Source of the DNA: Hirundichthys speculiger
Lineage: Eukaryota > Chordata > Actinopteri > Beloniformes > Exocoetidae
DNA length: 64,000 nt
Direction: 5' to 3'
Assembly: GCA_018398805.1 (NCBI GenBank)
Contig: JAGFBZ010000342.1
Span: forward strand, 1,572,001-1,636,000
Shown here: positions 34,252-45,861 of the stretch, in pieces
Numbering within the stretch: the first letter of the stretch is position 1
Layout of the letters: the number at the start of each line of letters is the position of its first letter
Notes under the pieces: model-generated
What the model was told of the DNA's origin: nothing
Databases searched by the model: none
The model's input: only the letters and a program-made list of their open reading frames with translations
Program-made: the position numbers and the translations under genes

Positions 34252-35545
34252 CTGCAGAGAGATCAAAGGAGAGACAGAAAAAGATGAACAGTAAGTGAAA
34301 ATATACAAATCTGCAATAAAAACAGCGCAACAGATGCGGACAGATGTTTCGTTGTGGTATTTACATTTTTGGGTGTTTGTAATGTGCATATTCATATCGG
34401 TTCAAAATTATGTAAAAAAAAAAGACTTGTAGAAGGAACTGGGGGGTATGTTCTTTATTCCATCATAACGTTTTAATTTTACATCACATAATTTTATTCT
34501 TCACATCCATCTGGTGACGCCCCCTCCTGACCTCAGGGCGTGGATCGCAGCTATAAAGACGAAGGTATGAAGGACGACATCATGTCCCTGTCGAGTGCCA
34601 TTAACATCTCGAGATTATAATATATTAGGTAAATACAACGCAATGTTTTTTTCTTAAATTGCACAGCGCCAGCAAAAGTCATCTGAGCGCAATTTGCACA
34701 AAAGTAAACAGGCTCAGAGAAATCCAGTTCAATACGGTCCAGCTCCGTCCACGTTACTTCGTCTACCAGCGCTGGCTGAGTCGTAGAAGCTGCTTGATGC
34801 TCCAGAAGACCTCGGTCTCCTCAGCAGGTTGATCCTGATCCGGTCTTAGGAGTGGATCGACCACCAAGTCTCTGGGCCCGGTTTCACAAAACACCTGAAG
34901 TTGAAGCTTTTCCTTAAAATCCAATTAAAGGTCTGCACAAAGAGCCCGAAGTATTCTCCTTCCCTTAATTATTGTTAGGAATCCCTTAAAGTTCGGTCCC
35001 ACTGTTGCACGAATGATTTTAGCAACCAAACTAAGAAGGAAAAATGAGTTTTCCATGAGCGAGAGAATCTGTTGGACAGATCAACAGATGCTTCTTAAAT
35101 AGGTGGAAACTGGAACATTACTGCAATTAAGTCAGTTTCAGTGCCATTTTTCTTTAACTAAGGGGATCCGTTTAAGGAGCTCTGTGCAACACCCTTAAAG
35201 TCCATCTCTCACCCAAGGAGAAATTCATCCTTAATGGTGACACTTAAGGATGAAAACTTAACGTGTCCTGCACATCCTGGTCGTCTCTGGGTGGATTTGG
35301 AGACAGTTACCACTGGCACTAATCCACAAAGTCCCAGGGTCAGTTCCCTGCGCTCTTCATCATCCTCATCTGCAATCGACGATTGCTGAGTCATCAGAGA
35401 ACTTCTGCAGGTGACGAATGGCCAAGTTGTACTTAAAGCCTGCCGGCGTGCAGAGCCAAGAGGAACAGCGCCAAGACTGCCGACCGGCCAGTCAGACACG
35501 CCGTTTCCTGCCCTCTCAAACGTCTGTGAAGTGATCCAGAGCTCA

Positions 35546-36793
35546 TAGGGATGCACGATAACTGTTTGTTTTTAAACCGATACCGATAACCGATAACTTT
35601 CAGCTCCTAAAGGCCAATACCGATAACTGATAACACACACATATACCTAAGATCATTACATCAATACTATGAACAAAACCAAACAGTTTTGACTCTTTAA
35701 ATGAATGGATATTTATTTTTTTACAATGAAAAACTACTAGCAAGCCTCTCAAACATTTTCTTAAAGCTATCAAACAAACCTATTTGATATCTCACATCAA
35801 CTTAAATAAGGTTTGTTACTGACTGATATAAAAAAAATAAAAGGCTCCTTGAACTGATGGAAATACATGCATCAAAATTACAAACTGAAAAAATACATTA
35901 CTCAATGACAATAAAAAATAATCCACAGTGCATAATGTACTGACACAAGTTAGACTTGTCTGTGTAAATAAACTAAAAAAGTGCACTCCATAGTAACAAA
36001 AAAATAAAAATTATGTTTAAAGTATTTTGGGTTGTAGTTTTATTCAAATGAATGCCTTTAATTAAAGTAAATGAGGTTTAGTAGTTTTTTTTTTTTTTTT
36101 ATCTTATGGAAGCTTTAGATGAGAGAGATGATGGCGATGAGCAGAGAGGAGAGGAGACTTGCTGCTGGCTTGCTCGCGTTAGCTCATGTTAGCTCAAGTT
36201 AGCTCACGTTAGAAACTCCATGGAAACGATGGTTATGTTTCAGGTGGCTGATCAGGTTTGACTTATTAAAGCTTGTGCTATTTTTCCCTCCTTCACTTGG
36301 AGCATTTGTCACAAATAACCAGCAAACTATCTTCTTCTGAAACTTTAACAAAGTTCTAAACCATCGCCGCCATGTTTTTTTTTTCAGTGCACTTTTCTGC
36401 AATGCTGCATTCAAGGTGTAACGTAAATTCCTTGTTTTTGGTTTGCTAGTCGTTCTTTCAGCCTTTTCTATTTTTTCTTTTTTTATGTGTAACGTGGGAA
36501 AATACTGTGAATATTAATTAAAGTCAGCAACTACCAAAATTATGAGGAGTTAACGAGTTGTTTTCTGGCATGAGGGGGTATTCTTGATTTTCCTGATTGA
36601 GTAATCGTTTTTTGATTATGCCGACATCACTTGAACATAACATTCACTGCCGGTCATTTAAGGCTCAGAGGGAGCGAGGCACTGCCGTGTTGATAAAAAT
36701 ATATGTTATCGGGGCTGTTCGTCGTGATATCGGACTTATCGGGATGACGTCATAATTTCCTGTTATTGGCCCGATAGTTATCGTGCATCCCTA
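35546..36793 (+). mobile_element. hAT element, TAGGGATGCACGATAAC family, copy 2
   Basis: The ends TAGGGATGCACGATAACTGT and, in reverse complement, TAGGGATGCACGATAACTAT are flanked by AGAGCTCA (35538-35545) and AGAACTCA (36794-36801), an 8-bp duplication with one change. On the minus strand at 36199-36414 a frame ending NSTSFNKSNLISHLKHNH resembles a BED zinc finger, the usual N-terminus of hAT transposases. This copy has about 100 bp (near 35890-36010) that copy 1 lacks. Confidence 0.92.
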
Positions 36794-39176
36794 AGAACTC
36801 ACAGTGAAAGGTGGTGATCCAGGTGGTCTAGTTTGTCACTTAAGGATTCATGGTTGGATGATATGTAAAACACTGGAGAAGTGGGGGAAAATAAAAAAAA
36901 AAAAAAAGAAACTTCCCACAGGCTTCTCCAGGTGAAGGAGGAGGCCTCCTGCTCTGCTGTACTGACTTCTTTTTTTTAATGGCGTTTTGGTGCAAATTAC
37001 ATCAGAAACAGCAGGGGGAGCCAGAGGAACCAAACCCTGATGCATTATGGTCAATTCAGCACAGAAATATCAAATGCCAGCACAGACCCCACGAGCATAA
37101 AGATCGTTTCCAATCAATTACACGCATCTTTTGTGACTTTAATGGCTTAACAATACGTTACACTAAATAGATGCGTGCACATGGGAGCTTCTTACTGCAG
37201 CAGTCACCACTTTTAAACCACTTTTGCAAATGCACGCACACAAAACACATTGCCTTTGTATTCTCGTATCCACCGTAACAAAGGAGCGCTTTCTATATCA
37301 ATGACCCAGATGCTCTGATGCGCACGGAGACACCTAAGCGTACGGCGAATTTCATCCTTTTGTTAAACGCTGAAGGCAGCTGTGCACGGCGTAAACACTC
37401 GGGACCTGTGCGTGTGCGTTGGGAGCACGCAGGTTAACGTGGAGCTAATTTAAACAGCAGACTGGCAGAGGCGGCTCAGTCTGCAGCTGCACTGCAGCTG
37501 GACGGCGGCGAGAGAAGACATTTCTGTCCGTCAGTCTGAGAGGCGGCGAGCGCTGCAGGCCTCGGGTTTAGCGGGATTAAGCCAACAAAGGCCGACTACA
37601 CGCCCGTTTGGCTCCGAAAATATGTTAGTGGAATACCGGCGAAATGTGAAGGAAGACATTGATGGTTCCCCCACTGATCTTTGGCCAACACGCGGATTCT
37701 AAGGTAAATTAATTTCCCTGCAAAGTAAATAAAAGAACACCACACAGCCATGTACTCTCTGTGTATTCCAGTTATATACTGTTTTACAGCTGGTGTTGTT
37801 ATCTCAAATGAAGTCATGCCATGACCTTTTCTTTGTCGACTCTATCTGAGGTAGTCCTGGGCTGAAGGATGGCGCCCCAGCTGGGGCTGTCCATGGGTTC
37901 AGTTTTGGCCCTGTGCACTTTGCTCCCAGTGTTTATGCTCAGGGACATAGATGACGAATGGACATGAAGCCAAAATGGGTGTCTTATCTGGGTCCCAACC
38001 ACGTATGTGAACCCAAGTGGGCTGTTGGGCCACACCGCACTAATAAAGGCCTGATCTCAACAGCAAAGCCAAACCACATGGTTTGCGGCAGAGAAACCAT
38101 TAAAATGACTCAAATCCCCAGCAGGCTTTGCAGGGTTTATTATTATAAGCCAGGTGATGCCGCTGGTCTCCCATAGGGCGTGGACCCCAGTAGGGGTAAT
38201 AAATACCAGCAGCTTCCCTTTCCCTGACCCTCTCCAGGCAAAGAGCAACATCTGTTCAGACCTCACCAGGTGTGAGGACCACGACTTCAGCCTGAGCAGC
38301 CACCGACAGCCAAGGGACCTCTATCCAGCTGCGTTGTTAGAGGCCGTCTCGCTACCAAGAACCAGAAACTGCACCTCTTATCCAGCCTTAACGCACTGAC
38401 AAGTGACCCACTGACGTGCCAACGCGCAGAGAGGGCACCCATGCTCTAACCCTAACCATAACCCCGATGATACAGACAGCTCCAGATGTTCCGGAAAGTT
38501 GGACAGCCCGGCTGCCGGAAACTCTGCATCCTTGAGCTACATGGAGACGAGGGAGCACCGGCGGATCATGAACAGTCAGCTGTTTGCCCGTGGCCAGAAC
38601 CAGCGTGGATCTGCCCGGAGACCTGATCACAGCTGGTTGAGGAAGAACCCAGTTACATGGCGAGTCCGAAACCCTCTTATACACCCTGAAACAGATCCTG
38701 GACCTGTCGCTGCTGAAAGTCACACTACATGGCTAGGTTTGGAGCTCTGTCTTCTGCTCCCGACCGGCAACAGAAAAGTGTGGACTTTCAGTAAAAGGTT
38801 TCACTGAAATTTAAGAATTACAGCCATTTTAAAGAAGGTACCTCAGTTTTCGGGGCAGAATTATAAATACAACCATGAGTTTTAATGCTTGAATAAAAAG
38901 CTAACGTAGTCAGCGCTTGGAGTCTGGGTGCCATGACCTGGATCCTGCCCCTTAACGGGACCAATCCTTCGCATCGTCTCTTTCTCTTTCCAGTCTGTCA
39001 AGACCTTTTCCGGAGTCACTCGATTGACCTTCATTCGTTGTTTTGTTTTTTTGGCTTTGTTTTCAAGTACGACATTGTCTCCCGCTGTGCTTGATTCGGT
39101 GGCGCCGGTCTAAAAACAGACGGTCAATATACAACTGAGAATTCGTCCTGCCGGTCGCATCACCAATAAACACCAG

Positions 39177-39975
39177 TCCATGCGTTTACATGGGAAGTTT
39201 AATTCCTCTTTAATTCAGAATTAAGTTAAATCTGAATAAAAGTTACCATGTAAACACCTAATTCCATATGAAAATGTCAATTCCGAAATCTAAACTTAAT
39301 TCCGATGTAAGTGGCTGGTTTATTCTGATTTTAAATCCGAATAGAATAATTCCGCGGTCATGTAAACACTCATTCCTCTTTAAATTAATTCCCGTCTTTC
39401 TGCGTATGCTCGTTCTCTTGCCCGTCTGTCGCGATGACGCTTATATTCCACGCGCTGGGCTTGTTTGCAAAACTAAAGTTTCAAGATGGCAGCACGCAGT
39501 AAACGGTGTTCAAGAGCAGAGACGATTTATTTAATAAATAGCTTGGAGGAACTGGAAATAATTAAAAGAACAGATGGCAGGAAACATAAAAATTGTGAGC
39601 TTTTCAAAGTTGTAGTGGCTAGGTTAAATGAAGGATGTTTCACAGATAGAGACGCATTGTCTCTATCTGTGACCCAGGTCAAAAATAAGTGGAATGTTGT
39701 TGCTAATCGAGTTGTTGCTAAGTTTGTTTTCTTCCGGTAGATGTAAAGACTCCCCCCCCCGCCCCCCCCCCCCCCCCCCCCATCCAATCAGAACCCTTTC
39801 CCAACTCCCCAGACCTAAAGCGGAATTGGATAAAGCCGAACAAACATGTTTTCCATGTAAACCTCAATTCGGAATTACTATTTCCATGTAAACTCGAAGG
39901 ATAATAGTTTAATTCGGAATTATTTAATTCAGAATTATTATTTCCAAATTAAAAACCATCATGTAACCGTGGACA
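39177..39975 (+). mobile_element. TIR DNA transposon with Myb/SANT-like frame
   Basis: The ends GTCCATGCGTTTACATGGGA and, in reverse complement, GTCCACGGTTACATGATGGT continue as imperfect inverted repeats rich in ATTC/GAATTA. The frame 39486-39720 reads RCSRAETIYLINSLEELEII ... VTQVKNKWNVVANRV, a pattern like the Myb/SANT or MADF DNA-binding proteins of Harbinger-type elements. A poly-C tract (39753-39780) follows. Superfamily is tentative; no transposase is present. Confidence 0.6.
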
Positions 39976-40905
39976 GTGAGCCCGTTTCCACTGGCGGCCA
40001 TACATGACCATACCATAACACTGCCTCCGCCGTGTTTGACACATGTGGTCAAACGTTTGGATCGGGAGTTGTTCCTTTCCCTCTCCAGACTTTTCTCTCT
40101 CCATCATTCTGACACAAGTTGACCCTGTACTCTGAACCCAGAACAAGTCAGATCCGTCCTGTTCTTAGCGCCTTGTTGCAAACCCCTCATCTATTTGCAT
40201 TCATAAAGGTGTCTCTAGACTGTAGATTTCAACAATGACTCACATCTCTCTGGGTTTATGGCCAAGCCATATTCTGGGCGCTCTCTTTGTCCAAAATCCC
40301 ACTGGACCCAACCGTGTGCTGTACAGATGATCACCCCATCCCCAGAGATGCAATTTTAGCGCCAGACATTTAATAATGCCCAAACTTTTAATAAGAGAAG
40401 TATCATTAAGGCTTGGAAAACAACCCTGAAGAGATTTTAAAGCTAATAGGATAAGTGGGAATGTTGAATTTCTTCAAAAGCTCCTCTATTACTGAATGTG
40501 CACGAAATGTCATCTGTCATCCGTTAAGTGGCTGCAAGCGAAAGATGCTTGCATTTATTTTGAAATAAAACCCAGAAACCCAGGGGAAAAGCCTGCGCTC
40601 ATTTACTGTGTGTTCAAATAAGTATGTGTTAATATTATCAGCTGCGAGTTCCCATTTAATGGATCACTAATACCGTGATTAATGCACGACATCAGAGAGC
40701 AATGATCTGCTTATTCTGAGTTTGTTATTGAAATTCAGTCATTTACAGCGCACGATCATTAAAACACTGTTGTGACTGTAATGGGATTTGCCATCTAATT
40801 ATTACAATCATGAATAACTTATCCGCACGTGTCCGCGGCGCCGCTCCATCTGCGTCGTCAGTGCGTCGACGGACGTATCGGAGCGTGCCGCGGCCACTCA
40901 CTCAC

Positions 40906-40965
40906 CTCGCTGTTGTCCGTCCAGTCGTGGTACTTTTGAAACTTTTCCGCTTCTGTTGCCAGCTT
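40906..40965 (-). CDS. cacna2d1-like: alpha2delta exon, N-terminal helical region
   Basis: A 60-nt exon of 20 codons reading KLATEAEKFQKYHDWTDNSE. It follows an acceptor ending ttttcag and precedes the donor gtgagt (both on the minus strand), and enters and leaves in phase 0. It matches the alpha2delta-1 stretch LALEAEKVQAAHQW that precedes the YYNAKD motif; the EAEK and H-W positions are kept. In the family this lies just before the VWA-N domain in the extracellular alpha2 part. It is the most upstream exon I could identify, and the next exon lies about 6.7 kb downstream in transcription. The flanking DNA has no mobile-element character close by. Confidence 0.9.
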
Positions 40966-41682
40966 CTGAAAAACATAAGTAAATAAAAGAGAGAGAGAGA
41001 GAGAGGATTTCTAATGAGTGGAAGGAGTTTAATGCGCTGATATAATAATCCATAACTCGAAATGAGAGCGGGACTGTAGGCCTCTGACCCCAGAAAAGGG
41101 GGGGGGGGGGGCTACCTCACGACCGCTCAGCGCCTGAAGGCGTGAATTAGGACTAGCGGTGATGCCGTGCTGCACTAAAATTAGACACCCACCTACTCCA
41201 TCTCCTCCCAGAGTCTGATGACTAGGTTAATGGGTTTATGAGGGGCCCAGTTTTCAATCTGTACCTGGTCCAGAAATGCACTGTACTATTAATTTCCCCT
41301 GGGAAATATCAAATCCGGCTCTTCCGGTTACGCGAGCGGCTCCGAGGGTTTCAGTTCATCCGAGAAAGAGAGGGAATCTGATGGAGGCGATGGAGGAGAT
41401 TAATTTATGAAATGAGATGGGGCTGGGGGTGGGGTGGGGGGGTGGGGGGTTGATTTGATGAATTATTGAATTAAATTTACTTTGAAATTAAACAAGGCAG
41501 CCGCAAAAAATCAAAGAGGCAGAACAAAGTGTGATTGTAAATTGCGCCCTGGGATACGAGCCAAATTCCCGCTCAAAGCAAGACGAAGCACGACGCCGGC
41601 TCTTTGTGTCCCGTCGCCGAGCAAACCAGATCTCCACGAGACTTAAGATGACATCAGTTATAGATATTTCATGTGATAAAAC

Positions 41683-42917
41683 TAAAATTAAAATTTTTAA
41701 TCGCGATTAATCGCATGATTTCCCTGATTAATCACGATTAATCGCATTGTATACGCAAAATCAAATAATGAATTCAAAAGTAGTGTAAAGGTCACTTTTA
41801 TTTAAATGTTCTGCTGCCATATGAACTATAGTGTCATAACATTTGTTGTTCAAACACTTTTAACATCAGCACTTGTCAGTAACAAATATTTAGTGTAAAT
41901 CTCATCTTAAAAAATGTCAAATAAAATAACGCTTATTGCCACTGCCAGGGTATTAATGTCATCCTGTTTTTATTTAAAAAAAAAAAAAGTCTACCAACAA
42001 AATCCTAACAATCTAGAGGCCACAATCAGAACATTAAAACAGGTTAATTTCTGAGGTAACAGCAGAAAAACTTTTAACGGGGAGTTCAACTTGTCAGTTG
42101 TTACAAATAACCTTGTTTCTGTTGAGATCCTCCGTCTAGGGAGAACTTTAAAATGAAATATGTCCATGTTAAAGTTCTGTAACTTTATCAATCCGTAATT
42201 ATTCGTGTATCATTTGTTTTTTTTCCATTTTCAATTGTCAATCAAAATTTAAAAAAAATTAAAAAATTAATTTTTATTTTGTTTTCCATTTTTTAATCTA
42301 ACACAAAAGAAAACAAAAAAATGCCTGTTATTTTATATTTAAATTTTAGAAACACGGGCCATGGGACTGAATTTGTTTTTAGTATTTCATTGTCTGGTTT
42401 ATGTTATCCGGAAATGGCTTTGAGTCAATATTTTTTCTAGATATTTTAATCTAGAAGTCATATTCTCAAAGATGGTGGTTGTTTTATAATCGGAGGACTG
42501 GACTTTCTGTTGTCATTACACATCTGAGCCACTAGATGGAGCCGCACTGCAGTAACCAGCTAGAGAACAGCAGGACAGTGAACGCATGGAGCAGATCTGA
42601 TGGAACATGGAGGAATGACGCGATCGTCTTGAACAAAGGGATTTGAAAATTTTGTTTTCAGACAGAATTGTTAATATTGCTACCTGAGCTGCTACCTGAA
42701 CTGTAAAGTTCACTGATTTTTACCGTTCTCCATGTCTGTTTTAGTTTTCTGCATGTTTTTCCTGCCAATTATCTTCCAGTTCGGCAGCAGCCACTAACAG
42801 ACTTTTCAAAACAAAAGCATGCGAGTCAACATGCGTTAACGCGCGATTAAAATAAATGTCAGCGTTAATAAATTAATGAGTTAACACGATAATAACGCAT
42901 TAACTTGCCCAGCCCTA
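41683..42917 (+). mobile_element. hAT element, GATTAATCGCGATTAA family, copy 1
   Basis: It is bounded by the perfect 8-bp duplication GATAAAAC (41675-41682 and 42918-42925). The right end in reverse complement is TAGGGCTGGGCAAGTTAATG. The left end has diverged (TAAAATTAAAATTTTTAATC) but continues with ATCGCGATTAATCGCATGAT. Subterminal DNA is made of GATTAA/TTAATC repeats. No transposase is readable. Part of this sequence recurs inside the chimeric copy at 62063-62641. Confidence 0.9.
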
Positions 42918-43926
42918 GATAAAACAATTTGAAAACACATCAGTTTGATGAAGATAAATGATGGGAGACTCCGTAGGCTGAGTGCTCAGATAACGCCAGG
43001 TCACTTCTGTCAGAAATTTAAGTTTAACTAGAATATTCTGTTTAGGGAACATCTGCGTTGTTCCTTAACCTCTTATGGATAAGCGTAGAGCTCCAGAGCA
43101 ACAGCGCCCACGTTCTTCCTTTAAATAGAAAAAAAAAAACCCATGAGGGTCCTCACTTGATGGGCCATTTAAAAGAAAAAAAAAATCTTCCTGTTCTTTT
43201 CAAATGCAGTTTCTGGCATGCTGACAGTTGGCCACCTTTTCCTGCATTGTTAAGTTGGTAATTGTGTGTCTGCCGCAGAGCTTTTAGTCCCTTGAGGAGT
43301 ATGCGTCTTGACAGTCGGGGTCACGTTGGTCTTTTTTACCTCGCGTCTATGAGCGCACAAAGGCTTTGCAGATTTAGATGCCAGAAAGCGACGAAACTGC
43401 ATCAATTTAACAGGAAAACATAGCTTTTTCCCCCCTTCAGCTTATTACCGGCGCAAAGAAAAACTGACGTGTTGCTGTGGTGGCGAAGCCACGGGGGTCT
43501 TTCAGCGAGGAAGCCCTCTGATCTCAGCCACGGGTCTCAGTGAAAGAGTATCCCTCTTTACATCGGGTCTACGTGCAGACACTCTGGTGGTAGTGGGTCT
43601 AAAATACAAACTCAGGCAGATGCAACCTCAAATATACAATGTATGACTTCTTTCTCCGTAAAATTATTCATTTAACAAAAAAAAAAAAAAAACAATGATG
43701 TGGCCAATACCTTCATAAATGAAGAAGAGAAAGCTAAGTGTCAATCATGTTGAGAGGACCACCTGAATAGACCGCAGAGACTGAGATACAGCTGATGAGA
43801 GACAGAGGAACGGCCAACGCCACCGCGAGGAACGAAATCCCTACGAAGCGACGTGGAGATGCTGTAAACCGCCAACCAAACCACCTCGTACCACACCACA
43901 ACCTGAGCAGGTAACCACCTTTTCAC

Positions 43927-44264
43927 AAGGGGTGAGTATTGGCAAGGACTTTGCAATACGATATGTATCATGATACTTGGGTCACGGCACAATACTATCA
44001 CGATATCACGATATATTGCGATGTTCGACCCAGTTCATATCAAAATTAAAAGTAGATGAAAAATCAAGTTGCTGTATATGTTCATCAGATGATATTGATC
44101 ATTCAGAAGACAAATTTAGTCAAAACGATTTGCTTCAAAACAACCTATTTATTGTTTATTATTAGTGTTTTTGAACTTGATATTAGGAGCTGAAAAATCG
44201 ATATTATATTATGCAGCCGAAAATCGCGATATATTACCAAATCAATTTTTTTTTCACACCCCTA
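43927..44264 (-). mobile_element. hAT MITE, TAGGGGTGTGAAAAAA family, complete
   Basis: It is bounded by the perfect 8-bp duplication CTTTTCAC (43919-43926 and 44265-44272). It is inverted relative to the 16850 copy: GGGGTGAGTATTGGCAAGGA on the left and TTTTTCACACCCCTA on the right. It shares the interior GAAAAATCAAGTTGCTGTAT block. Non-coding. Confidence 0.93.
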
Positions 44265-45091
44265 CTTTTCACTACTGATGATTTTCAACTCGCCGCTGCT
44301 CCCTGTCGTGCAGACCGTGTGCTATCCACCTGTGCTAATCCGTGCTAATCGATGCTAAACCAATGCTTTTTGTTTTTGTTCTGATCCTGATCATCTCGCA
44401 CAGCGAGATAAGCAACAAAAGCCCGGGACGAATGGGACTGCCCCACCACCTCAAGCCTCCGCCCAGCCCTTCGAGCAGCAGCCCTCTCAAGGCGCTCGGA
44501 CGGGGCCTGCCGCCACCTCCTGGCCACATCCACTATCTTGGAAATGTCAACTTCAGCACGGTGCAATGCGCCGAAAATATATTCTTTACATCCATCTGCG
44601 TCTCTGTGACTGTATCTCTCAGTGACACCTAAAGTAAAGACCTGAAGCTCTCTCAAGTTTCCATGAATTTTACGTCCATTGTGATGCGAGAGGTCAGATG
44701 GTAAAATGCAGATCATGGTGAGCGAGCCCCAAAAAAGGGACATCGCAATGAATTTATGCAAAAGCACAGAGATTACAGACGGTCCTAGAAAGATCCTGAA
44801 AGGACGACAGAATCTTAATGGTGCACGACAAGACCCTGGAGCTGTGGAGAGACACCTCGTCTCCTCTCAGGCTGCAGATTACGGATATTTCTCTGTCTGG
44901 TCATCAAAGCCCATCAGTGATTATTAAAATTATTAGAACACCATAATCTATGTTTTTAGTCTTTCCTTTTCAGTATACTCCTAGCAAAGGTCACTATGGA
45001 CTGTATACACCTTTCTTCTGATATGCTGTCCCTACTGGGTCTGGAGTCATAATATTACATAGTGTGCCTTTAAAACCCAAGGTTTTTTTTT

Positions 45092-45861
45092 TAGGGCTGT
45101 CAAAGTTAACTCATTAATAACGTGTTAATGCAAATTCTGTTTAACACCACTATTTTTTTTGCAAGATTAAAGCACATATATTTCTGTAAATATGGAAAGA
45201 AATGATGGGAACATAAGTGTATTTACAGTCAACGTGTGGGACAGACATGGCAACATAAAAAGGGTCTTATGAACAGGCCAGTTTAGCCTTGAGGTGCTGC
45301 CAGATGGGTCTGTTGACAAGACAAAGGTTATTTATTGTCGCTGTGAATTGAGTTACCACCACAGGTTAAAGTTAAGTTTCACATTCGACATTTGCTTGTT
45401 TTTTTCTCTTTAAACTTTAATAGCATCATTAAAATGGCCCCGATTTCATCCAGGTTGGTATCATTTTGTAGATATAAGTATGCCAGACATTTCACAAGTG
45501 TCATCAACCCTGCAAGCTCAGTTAGTGTGGCGAAAACTCTAAGTAACAGGGTTTTTATGTCCTTCTCAGTACCTCGCTGCTGCCGTGGAGCTTAGGGACC
45601 GTCAGCAAATTAGCAGCATGATGAATTAAGTCCCCAAAAAGTACGGCAGCATTGGTAGGACTTCCGGTTTTCAAACTAAAGACTTAAAAAAAATAAAGCA
45701 GATCCCCGTGATCCTGAATAGGACAAAACGGGTATAGATGATGGATGGATGGATGGATAAACAGAACATTAAAAAAATTATTTGTGCGAATAATCGCGAG
45801 TTAACTATGAAAATCTTTTGATTAATCACGATTGAAAAAATTTAATCAACTGACAGCCCTA
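45092..45861 (+). mobile_element. hAT element (TAGGGCTGTCA) with BED-finger remnant
   Basis: The ends TAGGGCTGTCAAAGTTAACT and, in reverse complement, TAGGGCTGTCAGTTGATTAA are flanked by TTTTTTTT (45084-45091) and GTTTTTTT (45862-45869), a likely 8-bp duplication in a T-rich site. At about 45295-45380 a frame reads VLPDGSVDKTKVIYC-CELSYHHR, resembling the start of a hAT BED finger. A retroposon-like tail (ATCCTGAATAGGACAAAACG then GGATGGATGG) lies inside at about 45700-45765. Confidence 0.85.

Larger units (their letters stand above)
34252..40905 (-). other. 6.7-kb intron with hAT copy and Myb-like transposon remnant
   Basis: It holds 35546-36793 (hAT) and about 39177-39975 (TIR element with a Myb-like frame). 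The stretches 34252-35537, 36802-39170 and 39980-40905 are unclassified; 34880-35190 has a pair of possible ends (CGGTTTCACAAAACACC and CTCTGTGCAACACCC) too weak to call. Confidence 0.6.
2786..40965 (-). other. cacna2d1-like: Partial gene: calcium-channel alpha2delta subunit (cacna2d1-like), seven internal exons
   Basis: The seven exons listed separately join without a phase conflict into about 210 codons of an alpha2delta auxiliary subunit of high-voltage-activated calcium channels. In this family the protein is extracellular, membrane-anchored, proteolytically split into alpha2 and delta, and raises channel surface expression. The segment starts in the N-terminal helical region, runs through VWA-N and ends inside the VWA domain. 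Junction phases in order are 0, 0, 1, 1, 2, 2 and 0. The [14 protein letters not shown] segment fits alpha2delta-1 (SPW-DNS-TPNKID) better than alpha2delta-2, which lacks those residues, or -3/-4, which differ throughout. The choice between teleost a and b paralogs is open. The signal-peptide exons and everything after the first part of VWA are not in view. The remaining sequence in this span is intron. Confidence 0.93.

Noticed and set aside
34880..35190. A Harbinger-type MITE suggested by CGGTTTCACAAAACACC and CTCTGTGCAACACCC
   Set aside because: The inverted similarity is too weak and no target duplication was found.
44345..44767. 140-codon minus frame with an Arg-rich stretch as a possible gene
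   Set aside because: Overlapping frames exist on the opposite strand with no recognisable domain or exon structure; the compositional bias of the CpG-rich segment explains them.
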